The notes beneath the pieces were generated by a model. It made no database searches and was not told where the DNA came from. It saw only the letters and a program-made list of their open reading frames with translations. From the NCBI GenBank assembly GCA_016710745.1, contig JADJVB010000013.1, forward strand, positions 516,001 through 580,000: a stretch of DNA of 64,000 nt. The letters run 5' to 3'. Position 1 is the first letter of the stretch, and the number at the start of each line of letters is the position of its first letter. This document shows positions 42,655 through 52,338 of the stretch, in pieces. The stretch comes from Chitinophagaceae bacterium. Its GTDB lineage: Bacteria > Bacteroidota > Bacteroidia > Chitinophagales > Chitinophagaceae. The position numbers and the translations under genes are program-made.

Positions 42655-45600
42655 ATGAAAAAATTAATTACCCTTTTATTCACCACGGCCCTGATGCTGT
42701 TTTCTGTACTTGTACAGGCACAGGATATTCAAAAAGGCAATCCGGGCATGTGGCCGGCGTTTGTAAAATACGGTGCAACGGCACCGGCATTTAGCAAAAC
42801 GAGTATAACAATGATTGATGCCAACGGCAAAACAGCCAGCCTGTTGAACGGTATTGTAAAAAATGTTGAGAAAGATGCGATAGGAGTGGATCATTACCGG
42901 TACCAACAAACTTATAATGGCATGGCTATAGAAAATGCAGATATGCTGGTACATGTTGCCAATGGAAAAATAAAAAGCCAGAACGGGAAATGGGTTAAAG
43001 ATTTTCCGGCCGGTTTGCCATCAAGTGCAGCGATCAATGAAACAGGAGCCTTAAACAAAGCCTTACAGGATATCGGTGCAAAAAAATACAAATGGCAGAT
43101 ACCAGCCGAAGAGGCTTTTATAAAAAGAGAACAAAATGATGCCCGGGCAACATTTTATCCAAAAGCAACGCTGGTGTATTACAGCGGTGAACGTGATGTA
43201 ATTCCATCAGCTCTTAGATTGGCTTATAAATTTGATATTTATGCCCAGGATCCGGTAAGCCGTCAACTGGTTTTTGTTGATGCCGTTAATGGAAAGATCT
43301 TAGGAAAACGTGAATTGATACACGAAGCAAACAGAAATGCAACAGCTTATACTGCCTATAGCGGTATTCAAACCATTGTTACAGATCGGGTAAACAGCAC
43401 ACTTTACCGGCTGAGGGAAACCGGCAGGGGAAACGGAATAAACACCTACAACCTGCAGAAGGGAACCAATTATGGAGCGGCGGTAGACTTTACCGACAAC
43501 AATACTACCTGGAACAATGTAAATGCAAACCAGGATGAATATGCAACCGATGCACATTGGGCCACCGAAAAAACCTACGATTATTTCTTTCAGAAATACG
43601 GCCGCAACAGTATTGATAATAACGGCATGGCGTTAAACAGCTACCTGCACTACAGCAGCAATTATTTTAATGCTTTTTGGGATGGCAGCCGCATGACCTA
43701 TGGAGACGGTGATGCAGCTCACGGTAATAAACCCCTGACAGCGCTCGATGTTTGCGGGCATGAAATTACCCATGGGATTACGGAAAGAACTTCTGCCCTG
43801 GTTTATTCATACGAAAGCGGCGCCATGAATGAAGGCTTTAGTGATATTTTTGGTACGTCCATCGAAGCGTTTGCCCGTCCGGGTAATACCGACTGGCTGA
43901 TTGGTGGAGATTTTTTCACCATCCGCAACATGAGTAATCCTAACGCATTTAGTCACCCGGATACCTATCAGGGTACCTATTGGTACACCGGTTCCGGCGA
44001 TAACGGCGGCGTACACTTTAACAGCGGTGTACTTAACTACTGGTTTTATTTATTAACGACAGGCGGCACAGGTGTAAATGATCACAATTTTTCCTATAGT
44101 GTCGGCGGCATTGGTATGAACAATGCGGCGGCTATCGCTTATCGTTTAAATACCGTTTATCTGGTTTCAACCTCAACCTACAATGACGCAAGAATTTTGG
44201 GTATTCAGGCTGCTGAAGACTTGTATGGAGTTAATAGTAACGAAGCTATTCAAACGGCCAATGCCTGGTCGGCAGTTGGATTGTATGCGTCAAATTGCCC
44301 CGCCACAAATGGCTTAACGGCAACTAATGTACTGGATAGAAGTGCCACACTTAAATGGACTGCTGAACCCGGAGCAGTTTACTACCAGGTACAGTTTAAA
44401 GCCAATAGTTATCCATATTGGTCTACGCTAACAACAGTTACCGCCGACAGTATTAATATCGGCAACCTTACGCATTCAACCCTGTATGATTGGAGGGTAA
44501 GATCAAGTTGTAATCAAACATTCAGCAATGCCCAGTTTACAACAGCGGTGCCCGATTGTATTTCGCCAACCGGTGTTTATGCCGTACCCGGTTCGTCTTC
44601 GGCTCAGATATTATGGAGCCCTGCAGCATATTCAGTTAGTTACGACGTGGAGTATAAATTAACAACCGATAATAACTGGACGGTTGCCGGAAATACCACC
44701 GGTACCAGCTATGCCATAACAGGTCTTACTGCGCCAACCACCTACGATTGCAGGGTAAAAACAAATTGCGGTTTTGGAACCAGTGGGTATGTTGAATTCC
44801 AGTTTACAACCACGTTAACGCCTTGTGATCCGCCAACCGGGTTGGTATTTACCTACAATAACAATGTATCAACCTTTACCTGGGATCCTGTTCCGGGCGC
44901 CGTTAATTATGTTTTTGAACTGGATTGGGCTGGTGGAAATTATGGTCTTTATGATGATATCGCTACAACCAATTCTTATGATATGACGGGCCTGATGCAG
45001 GGAGGTAATTTTCAATTTCGGGTAACTACAAATTGTGGTAATGGATATAGTTTACCCAGTAGCACAACACTTTTTTCAACTCCATGTTCAGCACCAGGCA
45101 GTTTATCAGCAACTAATATTACTACCAACAGCGCTACTTTAAATTGGGTGCCTGCTCAGGTAAACAATAATAATACTGCCTATTCTGCGGCTTACAGGCT
45201 GGCTAATACCAACAATGCCTGGACAACCTTACCCAATACATCAGCATCTTCAGTTAATATAAGCGGCCTGTTGCCGGGCACTGAGTATCAGTGGAAGGTT
45301 AAAAAACTTTGCACCTACTTTAACGGACCCGAAGTTTTTGGAAATTTCACAACCTTACAGATCCCCTGCGCTGCTATACCTGCCGGGTTGAACAGTACAA
45401 ATATCACGAATACTACGGCTACAGTAAACTGGGGAACAGTACCGGGCGCAGTTACTTATAATTTGCAATACAAGACTGCAAGTGCAACCAACTGGACAAC
45501 GGTAACGGCGTTATCGAGCAACAGTTATAATCTTACAAATCTATCGGCCGGTACCACCTATAATTTCCAGGTACAGGCTGTTTGTGCAAGTGCCAGCAGC

Positions 45601-46362
45601 AGTTACAGTGCCGTCGCCAATTTTTCAACCTACTGTGCTTCATCCGGTACCAATACATCCGACTGGATTGATTATTTCAGTTTAGGTGGCGTAAATCGGA
45701 GTTCGGGAGCTGAACCGGGCGGATACGCACACACCGGATTAAACATGAACCTCGCGATCGGTTCAACAAGTAACAACGGCACTATCAGCGCGGGTTATAC
45801 GGGTTCTACAAAAAAACAAAACTACGCGGTGTACATCGATCTCAACCAGGACGGGGATTTTGATGATGCCGGAGAGAAAGTAGCAGGCCAGTTATCTACT
45901 ACAAACGGCGGTAATTTCAGCTTCAATGTAAATATACCTGCTACGGCAACGCCGGGACTTACAACACTGAGGGTTGTTATGAGGCGTCAGTCGACAACGG
46001 TAACTCCATGTATGGTTGGCAACAGGGGCGAAACAGAAGATTATTATGTAAACCTTACCGGCGGGGCATTCCAGGGATTTGGCAGCAACCCGGTTACTGT
46101 TGCCGAAGGTAGATCTGAAACCGGGATCTTAGTCGGTCCCAATCCGTCAACCGGTATTTACAACCTGTATGTGAACGGTGATTTTAAACCGGTTCATTAT
46201 GCTGTGATCAGCGTAAGCGGATTGCCGGTTAAACAGGGTAGTTTAATGTTGACAAAACAACAACAAATTGATATAACAGCATTCCCTTCGGGTATTTATG
46301 TGCTGCGTTTAACTGATCAACAGGGTGTAACCCGGTCGGTTAAACTGATAAAAAATAAGTAA
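42655..46362 (+). CDS. Secreted M4 (thermolysin-family) metalloprotease with T9SS sorting domain
   Basis: A 1235-residue secreted protease. The signal peptide is ITLLFTTALMLFSVLVQAQ, followed by an FTP/PepSY-type propeptide (about 40-235). The zinc site is H369-E-I-T-H373, with E393 in ESGAMNEGFSD, and thermolysin features such as DNGGVHFNSGVLNYWFY (substrate histidine) are present. About 550-1000 holds five fibronectin-III modules. A GEVED domain follows (YAVYIDLNQDGDFDDAGEK ... RGETEDYYVNL), then a type A T9SS tail (VGPNPSTGIYNLYVNG ... RSVKLIKNK). It is exported by type IX secretion and should cleave proteins before hydrophobic residues outside the cell. Confidence 0.94.
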   Translation: MKKLITLLFTTALMLFSVLVQAQDIQKGNPGMWPAFVKYGATAPAFSKTSITMIDANGKTASLLNGIVKNVEKDAIGVDHYRYQQTYNGMAIENADMLVHVANGKIKSQNGKWVKDFPAGLPSSAAINETGALNKALQDIGAKKYKWQIPAEEAFIKREQNDARATFYPKATLVYYSGERDVIPSALRLAYKFDIYAQDPVSRQLVFVDAVNGKILGKRELIHEANRNATAYTAYSGIQTIVTDRVNSTLYRLRETGRGNGINTYNLQKGTNYGAAVDFTDNNTTWNNVNANQDEYATDAHWATEKTYDYFFQKYGRNSIDNNGMALNSYLHYSSNYFNAFWDGSRMTYGDGDAAHGNKPLTALDVCGHEITHGITERTSALVYSYESGAMNEGFSDIFGTSIEAFARPGNTDWLIGGDFFTIRNMSNPNAFSHPDTYQGTYWYTGSGDNGGVHFNSGVLNYWFYLLTTGGTGVNDHNFSYSVGGIGMNNAAAIAYRLNTVYLVSTSTYNDARILGIQAAEDLYGVNSNEAIQTANAWSAVGLYASNCPATNGLTATNVLDRSATLKWTAEPGAVYYQVQFKANSYPYWSTLTTVTADSINIGNLTHSTLYDWRVRSSCNQTFSNAQFTTAVPDCISPTGVYAVPGSSSAQILWSPAAYSVSYDVEYKLTTDNNWTVAGNTTGTSYAITGLTAPTTYDCRVKTNCGFGTSGYVEFQFTTTLTPCDPPTGLVFTYNNNVSTFTWDPVPGAVNYVFELDWAGGNYGLYDDIATTNSYDMTGLMQGGNFQFRVTTNCGNGYSLPSSTTLFSTPCSAPGSLSATNITTNSATLNWVPAQVNNNNTAYSAAYRLANTNNAWTTLPNTSASSVNISGLLPGTEYQWKVKKLCTYFNGPEVFGNFTTLQIPCAAIPAGLNSTNITNTTATVNWGTVPGAVTYNLQYKTASATNWTTVTALSSNSYNLTNLSAGTTYNFQVQAVCASASSSYSAVANFSTYCASSGTNTSDWIDYFSLGGVNRSSGAEPGGYAHTGLNMNLAIGSTSNNGTISAGYTGSTKKQNYAVYIDLNQDGDFDDAGEKVAGQLSTTNGGNFSFNVNIPATATPGLTTLRVVMRRQSTTVTPCMVGNRGETEDYYVNLTGGAFQGFGSNPVTVAEGRSETGILVGPNPSTGIYNLYVNGDFKPVHYAVISVSGLPVKQGSLMLTKQQQIDITAFPSGIYVLRLTDQQGVTRSVKLIKNK

Positions 46363-46393
46363 AGAGTATCAGGTACTAGGAGTAATGAACCTT

Positions 46394-46425
46394 ACAAGAT
46401 CACGCTGTAAAAAGCGTGATCTTGT
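46394..46425 (+). terminator. Hairpin terminator after the M4 protease gene
   Basis: ACAAGATCACGCT and AGCGTGATCTTGT form a perfect 13-base-pair stem around a 6-base loop. The T run after it is short (TTT), so termination may be partial. Confidence 0.7.
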
Positions 46426-46501
46426 TTGCATTAATAACAGGGCACCTCATTCACAAATCAAGTGCCCGCGGCTGATTATTATTTTGTAATTTGGTTTATC
46501 A

Positions 46502-49384
46502 ATGAGAAAATTTATCGGGAGAATAGTCTTTTTTCTATCCATTGTTTTTACCTGTACTTCAATCCGGGCACAGGATCCTTTTTCTGTCAATTACAGCATC
46601 GCCGAAGGCCTTCCCTCTACCAATATATATTCTGTATTTCAGGAAAAGAACGGCATTATCTGGTTTACAACTGATGTTGGGATTGTGAAATACAACAGCA
46701 AGTCATTTGAATTGTTCAATACGGATGACGGGCTGAGCGACAATGAGGTATTTAGGCTGATTCCCGATTCCAGGGGCCGCTTATGGATGCAAACGGTAAA
46801 TGGTAAGCCCTCCTTTATATTCAAGGGCAAGATTTACAATGAGAATAATTCGGCACTGCTGAAAGAAGTTAGAGGAGCCGGCATGACCATCGATATCTTT
46901 GAAGACGATCAGAAAACGGTATACCTGGGTTTTAAGAATGGTGAAATATCGATGATCGATAAGCAGGATTCAGTTACCAGGAAGAATATTTATCCAGAAC
47001 AATTATCCGGTTTTTGGCAGAGCGGTTCGGTGTATGCTTTTGGTTCTGAGTTTAGTTATAATGTAAGCAATAACGATCAACATATTATTTCCAGTCCGCC
47101 GGTTTCCTTCAGGCTTTATCACAGTGCCGGTAAAACATTCCTGAGCAATAAAAGCAAACTCTTTATTCCCGGGAAAGACGAAGTGAAGTTGATCGCCGAG
47201 TTAGATGATGTGGCGGATATATTGAATGTAGTTGTTGATGGAGAAAAACTCTGGATATGCACGCGTGACGGAATTGTTTTGTTTGAGGACGGCCGGATTA
47301 AAAACACGTATTTTAAAGAGCATCTGGTATCAGATCTGCTGAAGGACCTGGAGGGGAACTACTGGATAACTACCTTAAACAAAGGTGTTTTGTTTATTCC
47401 TTCTTTACAGGTAAAGCAATTGCTGAAAGAAAAAAAGCTCAGTTGCCTTGGGGTAAGCCCTGATAAAGAGCTATGGGTAGGGGGTTTTGAAAATGATATC
47501 TACATTAAAAATAGTCACGGCCTTACAGAACGGCTTTTATACTCAAACTGGCCTAAAAACAAAATTTCTAATTTTCGTTTTTTCGGCGGCACAGGCTATG
47601 TTGCAGCCAAGTCGGGAATAGAACGGAATATTAACGGAAAAGCAACGGCTTACCGAAGCAGTATCAACGACATTTTGCCCGTTGATGATTATTTATTTAT
47701 TGCCACAACATTTACAGCCAGGGTGCTGAAAAGTGAATTTACCGAAACAAACTTGTCTACCATTTATAAGAAAGTGATTCTGCAAAAACGAACCAATGTG
47801 CTTTGTAAAGACAATGTTGGAAATGTATGGATGGGTACAAATTTTGGGTTATTCAGGTATAACGCAAAAGATTCAATTACTGATTTTGGTATCCGGTATG
47901 ATGACCTGGCCATTTCCATTGAAGATCTTTATTTTGACCCCGAGTCTAATTTACTCCTCGTTGCCACTGCATCAAAGGGCCTGGTTATTTTGAAAGAAAA
48001 CAGGTTTGTGAAAAGAGTAAATTCAAAAGCCGGTTTAAACAGCAACACGGTCAATACCATTAAGAAGATCGGCCTCAAAACCTACTTGCTGGGATCTAAT
48101 AACGGGATTAATAAGTTAGAATTAACCGGCGACACCAACCAGGTAAAGCTGTCGAACTACAACGCCAATTTTGGATTCATAAACAAGCGTGTTAGAGACA
48201 TTGAGCTGGTTGACGATACGGTGTATATGGCATTGGATCAGGGCCTGCTTTATTTTAACGCGGATTACCTGGATATAAAAACGGTTAATCCCAGGTGTAT
48301 CATCACGGCTGTTAAAACCGCTTTCGAAAACAATAATACCATCCATTACAAAAACAACAGTATTAGTTTCACCTATACAGGTATTTCTTTTATCGATCGG
48401 GGGCAGGTTGAATATTATTACCGGTTAGATGGCCAGGACAATAAGTGGACATCTACAAAAGAAACACAGATAAATTATAAATCGCTGCCGGCCGGCAATT
48501 ACCGGTTTGAAGTATATTGTGTAAACGGGTTTGGGCAAAAAAGCGAAATACAGGAAACAGATTTTGAGATACTACCGCCCTTTTGGCAAACCTGGTGGTT
48601 CAGGATATTAGCAGTGTTGATAGCCATTTTTCTCATTTATTTTGTTTTCAGAATACGGTTAAAAGAACAGCGGATAAGGTTCGAGAAAGAAAGCGCAAAG
48701 ATCGGGATGGAAAGGGATAAGGCCAGGATGGAGAAACAAATGGTGGAGCTTGAACAACGTGCCCTGCGAATGCAAATGAATCCCCATTTTATTTTTAATG
48801 GATTGAATACCATCAAGGGATATTATGCCGAAGGCAATTTTTTAAACGCCAGTACCTATATTACCAAATTTTCTAAACTGCTGCGTAAGCTGCTCGAAAG
48901 TGAAGAGCAGGTTACCACCCTGGATAATGAAATTGAGATGTTGAAATTGTATATCGAGCTTACCCAGATACGTTACGAAGGCAAATTTGACTACGAGATA
49001 TCTATATCAGATAATATCCGAACGGCCGATATATTAATTCCAAACCTCTTGTTACAACCCCTGGTAGAAAATGCCATCCTGTACGGACTGGGCCCAAAAA
49101 CAGAAAAGGGATTACTCCATATCAGTTTCCGGGAGGAGGAAAATGAATTCATTTGCGTCGTCGACGACAATGGTGTAGGCAGGGAAATTGCCATGAAAAA
49201 CCAAAAAAACCGGGATCATAAATCCAAAGCAACCAATATTACCCTGGAACGGCTTGCCTTGTTTGATAAGCGAAGTAAAATGGTATATGTCGACAAAGTG
49301 ACCGATGGTCATGCTGAAGGAACAAAAGTGATCATTACCATGCCCATAAAAAAAACAGATGAAGATGAGAACATTAATTATTGA
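46502..49384 (+). CDS. LytS-type sensor histidine kinase with periplasmic propeller
   Basis: A 960-residue membrane sensor. The signal peptide (MRKFIGRIVFFLSIVFTCTS) leads into a periplasmic two-component-regulator propeller of repeated blades (GIIWFTTDVGIVKYNSKSFE, GRLWMQT, NYWITTLNKGVLFIPS, GNVWMGTNFGLFRYN), then a Y_Y_Y domain (VEYYYRLDGQDNKWTSTKE, SLPAGNYRFEVYCVNG). One transmembrane helix (about 698-720) is followed by a coiled coil and the His_kinase domain with phosphoacceptor H762 in MNPHFIFNGLNTIKGYY. The HATPase domain has NLLLQPLVENAILYG and DDNGVGRE. It overlaps its response regulator gene by 26 bases. The ligand is unknown. Confidence 0.93.
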   Translation: MRKFIGRIVFFLSIVFTCTSIRAQDPFSVNYSIAEGLPSTNIYSVFQEKNGIIWFTTDVGIVKYNSKSFELFNTDDGLSDNEVFRLIPDSRGRLWMQTVNGKPSFIFKGKIYNENNSALLKEVRGAGMTIDIFEDDQKTVYLGFKNGEISMIDKQDSVTRKNIYPEQLSGFWQSGSVYAFGSEFSYNVSNNDQHIISSPPVSFRLYHSAGKTFLSNKSKLFIPGKDEVKLIAELDDVADILNVVVDGEKLWICTRDGIVLFEDGRIKNTYFKEHLVSDLLKDLEGNYWITTLNKGVLFIPSLQVKQLLKEKKLSCLGVSPDKELWVGGFENDIYIKNSHGLTERLLYSNWPKNKISNFRFFGGTGYVAAKSGIERNINGKATAYRSSINDILPVDDYLFIATTFTARVLKSEFTETNLSTIYKKVILQKRTNVLCKDNVGNVWMGTNFGLFRYNAKDSITDFGIRYDDLAISIEDLYFDPESNLLLVATASKGLVILKENRFVKRVNSKAGLNSNTVNTIKKIGLKTYLLGSNNGINKLELTGDTNQVKLSNYNANFGFINKRVRDIELVDDTVYMALDQGLLYFNADYLDIKTVNPRCIITAVKTAFENNNTIHYKNNSISFTYTGISFIDRGQVEYYYRLDGQDNKWTSTKETQINYKSLPAGNYRFEVYCVNGFGQKSEIQETDFEILPPFWQTWWFRILAVLIAIFLIYFVFRIRLKEQRIRFEKESAKIGMERDKARMEKQMVELEQRALRMQMNPHFIFNGLNTIKGYYAEGNFLNASTYITKFSKLLRKLLESEEQVTTLDNEIEMLKLYIELTQIRYEGKFDYEISISDNIRTADILIPNLLLQPLVENAILYGLGPKTEKGLLHISFREEENEFICVVDDNGVGREIAMKNQKNRDHKSKATNITLERLALFDKRSKMVYVDKVTDGHAEGTKVIITMPIKKTDEDENINY

Positions 49385-50117
49385 AGATGAATTACAGGCT
49401 ATTTCTGCACTTCGGTCAGAGATCGGATTTCATTGTCCGACGCTCGAAATTATCGACGTAGCCAGAACCGTAAAAGAAGGAATTGAAAAAATAGCAAACC
49501 TTGAGCCGGAGTTGATTTTTCTTGACATTCAGCTATCCGACGGACTAGGCTTCGATATATTGGCGGCCTTTAAACAATATAAATTCAAAGTGATCTTTAC
49601 AACAGCCTACAGCCAGTATGCCATTAAGGCGATCAAACTCAGTGCGCTTGATTATTTATTAAAGCCGATCGACCCAACCGAATTGGTTGAAGCTGTAAAT
49701 AAAGCCCATAACCAGGTTAATAACAATTCCCTGCAGGATCAATTTTCGTTATTGATGAATCAACTCGGCCATAAGGGGGAGAGCAGCCAGCAGATCGTGT
49801 TGAAAGATACAGATAAGATATACTTTATAAAAATGAGCGATATTCTTTTCTGCAAAGCCGAAGGTGCTTACACCAAATTTTATCTGATCGATGCCAATCC
49901 CATTTTTGTTTCCCGGAATGTGGGTTCGTTTGAGGAGTTACTTGCTCCGGCCGGGTTTATCCGCACACATCATTCCTGCCTGGTTAATCCAACCAAGATC
50001 AAAGTGTACGATCGTAAAACAGATAATGGTGTATTGATCCTGGAAGGCGGGCATGTGATTCCCGTTTCTCAACGCAAAAAAGAAATGGTGTTGGCGTTGC
50101 TGGAAGGCAGAACATAG
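49359..50117 (+). CDS. LytTR-family response regulator
   Basis: A 252-residue regulator: a receiver domain (about 1-120) with the phosphoacceptor aspartate at residue 56 in LIFLDIQLSDGLGFD, the switch threonine in VIFTTAYSQYA and the lysine in YLLKPIDPTE, and a C-terminal LytTR DNA-binding domain (about 150-252; IYFIKMSDILFCKAEGAYTK, FIRTHHSCLVNPTKIK). It is the partner of the overlapping kinase and binds DNA direct repeats as an activator or repressor. The start may be 49359 or the second ATG at 49365 (MRTLIIEDE). The target genes cannot be seen here; the neighbouring protease genes are a plausible guess only. Confidence 0.94.
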   Translation: MKMRTLIIEDELQAISALRSEIGFHCPTLEIIDVARTVKEGIEKIANLEPELIFLDIQLSDGLGFDILAAFKQYKFKVIFTTAYSQYAIKAIKLSALDYLLKPIDPTELVEAVNKAHNQVNNNSLQDQFSLLMNQLGHKGESSQQIVLKDTDKIYFIKMSDILFCKAEGAYTKFYLIDANPIFVSRNVGSFEELLAPAGFIRTHHSCLVNPTKIKVYDRKTDNGVLILEGGHVIPVSQRKKEMVLALLEGRT

Positions 50118-50128
50118 CGGATAAAAAA

Positions 50129-50159
50129 CCTTTGCCAAAGTGTTAACCTTTGGCAAAGG
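50129..50159. terminator. Bidirectional terminator
   Basis: CCTTTGCCAAAG and CTTTGGCAAAGG form a perfect 12-base-pair stem between two convergent genes (the LytTR regulator and the lipoprotein at 50170). Confidence 0.75.
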
Positions 50160-50169
50160 TGGAAGACAA

Positions 50170-50607
50170 TTATTTTTTTAAGTTTATACGCATCAGCGAA
50201 AGCATAATGTCGCAATCCTTATTCTTTTTCAGCGCGTCAACCATTCTTTGTGCCATCACAAGTTCATCTTTTTCGGTGGTTTTGTATTTTTTGTCCATTT
50301 CATTCAGGCAATTACTGATGGGGCTGCCGGCCTTGGTAGTTAACATAAGTGCCGCTACCAGTTTTTTTGTGGTCTCGGGATTAAGTTTTTGCATTTCCTT
50401 ACTATAGGTTTCCTTTGGATCATCTGCCACCGCTGCTTTTGAAAAAACAGGTAAAGCTTCTGCAGGTATCGAATCTTTGATCATGTTAAAGCAGCCACAC
50501 ATGTCTTTGGCAATCACTTCATCAGAAGCGGATGATTTGCATCCTCCAATAAACAGTATGGCAAAAATGGCAATTGACAGACTTGAATTTTTCATTTTCA
50601 TTTTCAT
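50170..50607 (-). CDS. Hypothetical lipoprotein with a repeated start (MKMKMK)
   Basis: A 145-residue protein with a lipoprotein signal (SLSIAIFAILFIGGC, lipobox cysteine about residue 23). The mature part is mostly alpha-helical and charged, with spaced cysteines (CGCFNM, ISNCLNEM, KDCDIML) and no family I recognise. The start region is three copies of ATGAAA, so the true start could be any of three ATGs. It may be co-transcribed with the tandem-repeat protein gene at 50627, 19 bases upstream. Confidence 0.7.
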   Translation of the reverse strand: MKMKMKNSSLSIAIFAILFIGGCKSSASDEVIAKDMCGCFNMIKDSIPAEALPVFSKAAVADDPKETYSKEMQKLNPETTKKLVAALMLTTKAGSPISNCLNEMDKKYKTTEKDELVMAQRMVDALKKNKDCDIMLSLMRINLKK

Positions 50608-50626
50608 TTTGGTTTGAGTTTTAAAA

Positions 50627-51997
50627 TTATTTTACATTTTCGCATAACATTTCTTCGCCATCCAGGCCATTAAATACGGCTACCGTATTAATAAACGAGC
50701 CACCAACATAATCCTCCCGTATAAATACATAATCCGGCAGCAGATAACACTTACCATCGCTTCGTTTATAAGCCAGCTTGGCACTGCGTTGGCGGCCTAC
50801 TACGATTCCGGTCAGGGAATTGCGAAGTGTGGTCCAGCCATTTTGAGTAAGTACAGCTTTCAATGCACTCACATTATGGGCGGCTCCGTATAGTTTATTA
50901 AATCCATTGGTTATTACTTTTTCCAGGTTGGCATCTTTTACAGCCGCCGCAGGAAGTTTGGTATTTTTAATATACTCAATTCTGTTTGCTTCGGCTTTTG
51001 CATATAATTGTTCTAAACTTCCAATCCCGGTTAATGCTGCTGTTGTTTTGTTGTACATGGCAGCATAAGAACTTTCTTCAGGAAATACTTTTTGTGCAGC
51101 ATCCCAAAATGCCTGGTGGTATTGAAGGGTATAATATATATATTGCATACCCGTTTTTTCCCGGGCTTCTTTCAGGTAGCTGCCCACTTTATCCAGCTCT
51201 CTGTCAGTTGAATTGGAAAAACCACTGATACTGCCTTTTGCATTCCTTCCTTCGTTAATTATGGCATCTGTATAATCCATCAACAGCAACTTGTTTAGTT
51301 TCGCTTTATAGGATTCTATTTTAGCAGGCGCCTCCGGTAAATCACTGGTTGATCCTACGCTGATTCTTACATCAATAAATAATTTTTCCATCAGTTCGGT
51401 AGGGTCAGTGACCACTTTTTCCTCCTGTGGTCGTTTACTTCTGTCACCACTTGTATTTCTTACTTCAGCCAGTCTTTTCGCTTTAAAATCGTCTTTTATT
51501 TTCTTTAAAGTACCCTCCATTTCTGATGCATTGTATGCAGGATCCTTTTCTTTGGTAGCTTTCAATGCGTATTCCATATCACGGATATTCCCTTCCAATT
51601 CTCCTTCGCTTAATTTGTCGGTTGGTTGTAAGGCACGGTCCCAAAAATATTTTACCTGGTTTTTGGCTGCGCCGGTATAATCACTGCTCTTTGCATCTGC
51701 AGCTCTTTGCTCAGGTGATTTGGCTGCATCCAGCTTTTTATCCGTTTCAGCCTGCCATTTTTTTAACTCATCTTCCATAGCAGCGGTATTGTATTGCGGG
51801 TCCCTATCCTTTAAATTTTCAAGTGCCCTTTTCATATTACCAAGTGTGTTTGAACTGCTCTTGCCGCTTTTGAATTGTTCTACCTGGTTCCAGAATGATT
51901 TTACATATGTTTTGCCCGGGCCGGAGTAATTGGCATCCTGCGCATATGAAATACTTATTAAAAAAGCGAGTAAAATAGAAATGATGGTCTTTTTCAT
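50627..51997 (-). CDS. Hypothetical secreted protein with an internal duplication
   Basis: I choose the start at 51997 (MKKTIISILLAFLISISYAQ, a clear signal peptide) over the longer frame from 52075, giving 456 residues. Residues about 20-155 are two copies of one roughly 65-residue helical unit: YSGPGKTYVKSFWNQVEQF ... NTAAMEDELKKW and YTGAAKNQVKYFWDRALQ ... NASEMEGTLKKI. The remainder is a predicted helical and mixed domain ending in GDEE-like and CENVK sequence, with no family I know. It would act in the periplasm or outside. The lipoprotein gene follows after 19 bases. Confidence 0.7.
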   Translation of the reverse strand: MKKTIISILLAFLISISYAQDANYSGPGKTYVKSFWNQVEQFKSGKSSSNTLGNMKRALENLKDRDPQYNTAAMEDELKKWQAETDKKLDAAKSPEQRAADAKSSDYTGAAKNQVKYFWDRALQPTDKLSEGELEGNIRDMEYALKATKEKDPAYNASEMEGTLKKIKDDFKAKRLAEVRNTSGDRSKRPQEEKVVTDPTELMEKLFIDVRISVGSTSDLPEAPAKIESYKAKLNKLLLMDYTDAIINEGRNAKGSISGFSNSTDRELDKVGSYLKEAREKTGMQYIYYTLQYHQAFWDAAQKVFPEESSYAAMYNKTTAALTGIGSLEQLYAKAEANRIEYIKNTKLPAAAVKDANLEKVITNGFNKLYGAAHNVSALKAVLTQNGWTTLRNSLTGIVVGRQRSAKLAYKRSDGKCYLLPDYVFIREDYVGGSFINTVAVFNGLDGEEMLCENVK

Positions 51998-52338
51998 ATT
52001 TAAATGGTTTACACTAAAAATATCTGAAAAATTAACCCTAAAAAGTATCGATTTACAAGTGATTAGTGTAATCAAACAAGTGCATGATTATACTGAATAT
52101 CTGACAAGAATTAACCAACCAGTTTAGGTAGCTGGAGCCCACATATTGGTTATTTTTAGAAAATTTTATTTATAAATAATATGGGCTATGTAAAACAAAA
52201 TGAAATCCTGCCGGTTAATTTCGGATGGATTTCACTTTACCAGGTATGATTTTTTAACCCTTTTACTAAGCGGAAATAAGTATGTCAGCGGCTTAGACTA
52301 TGTCAATGCAGAACAACCTGTTTATTAAGGTTGGTCAG

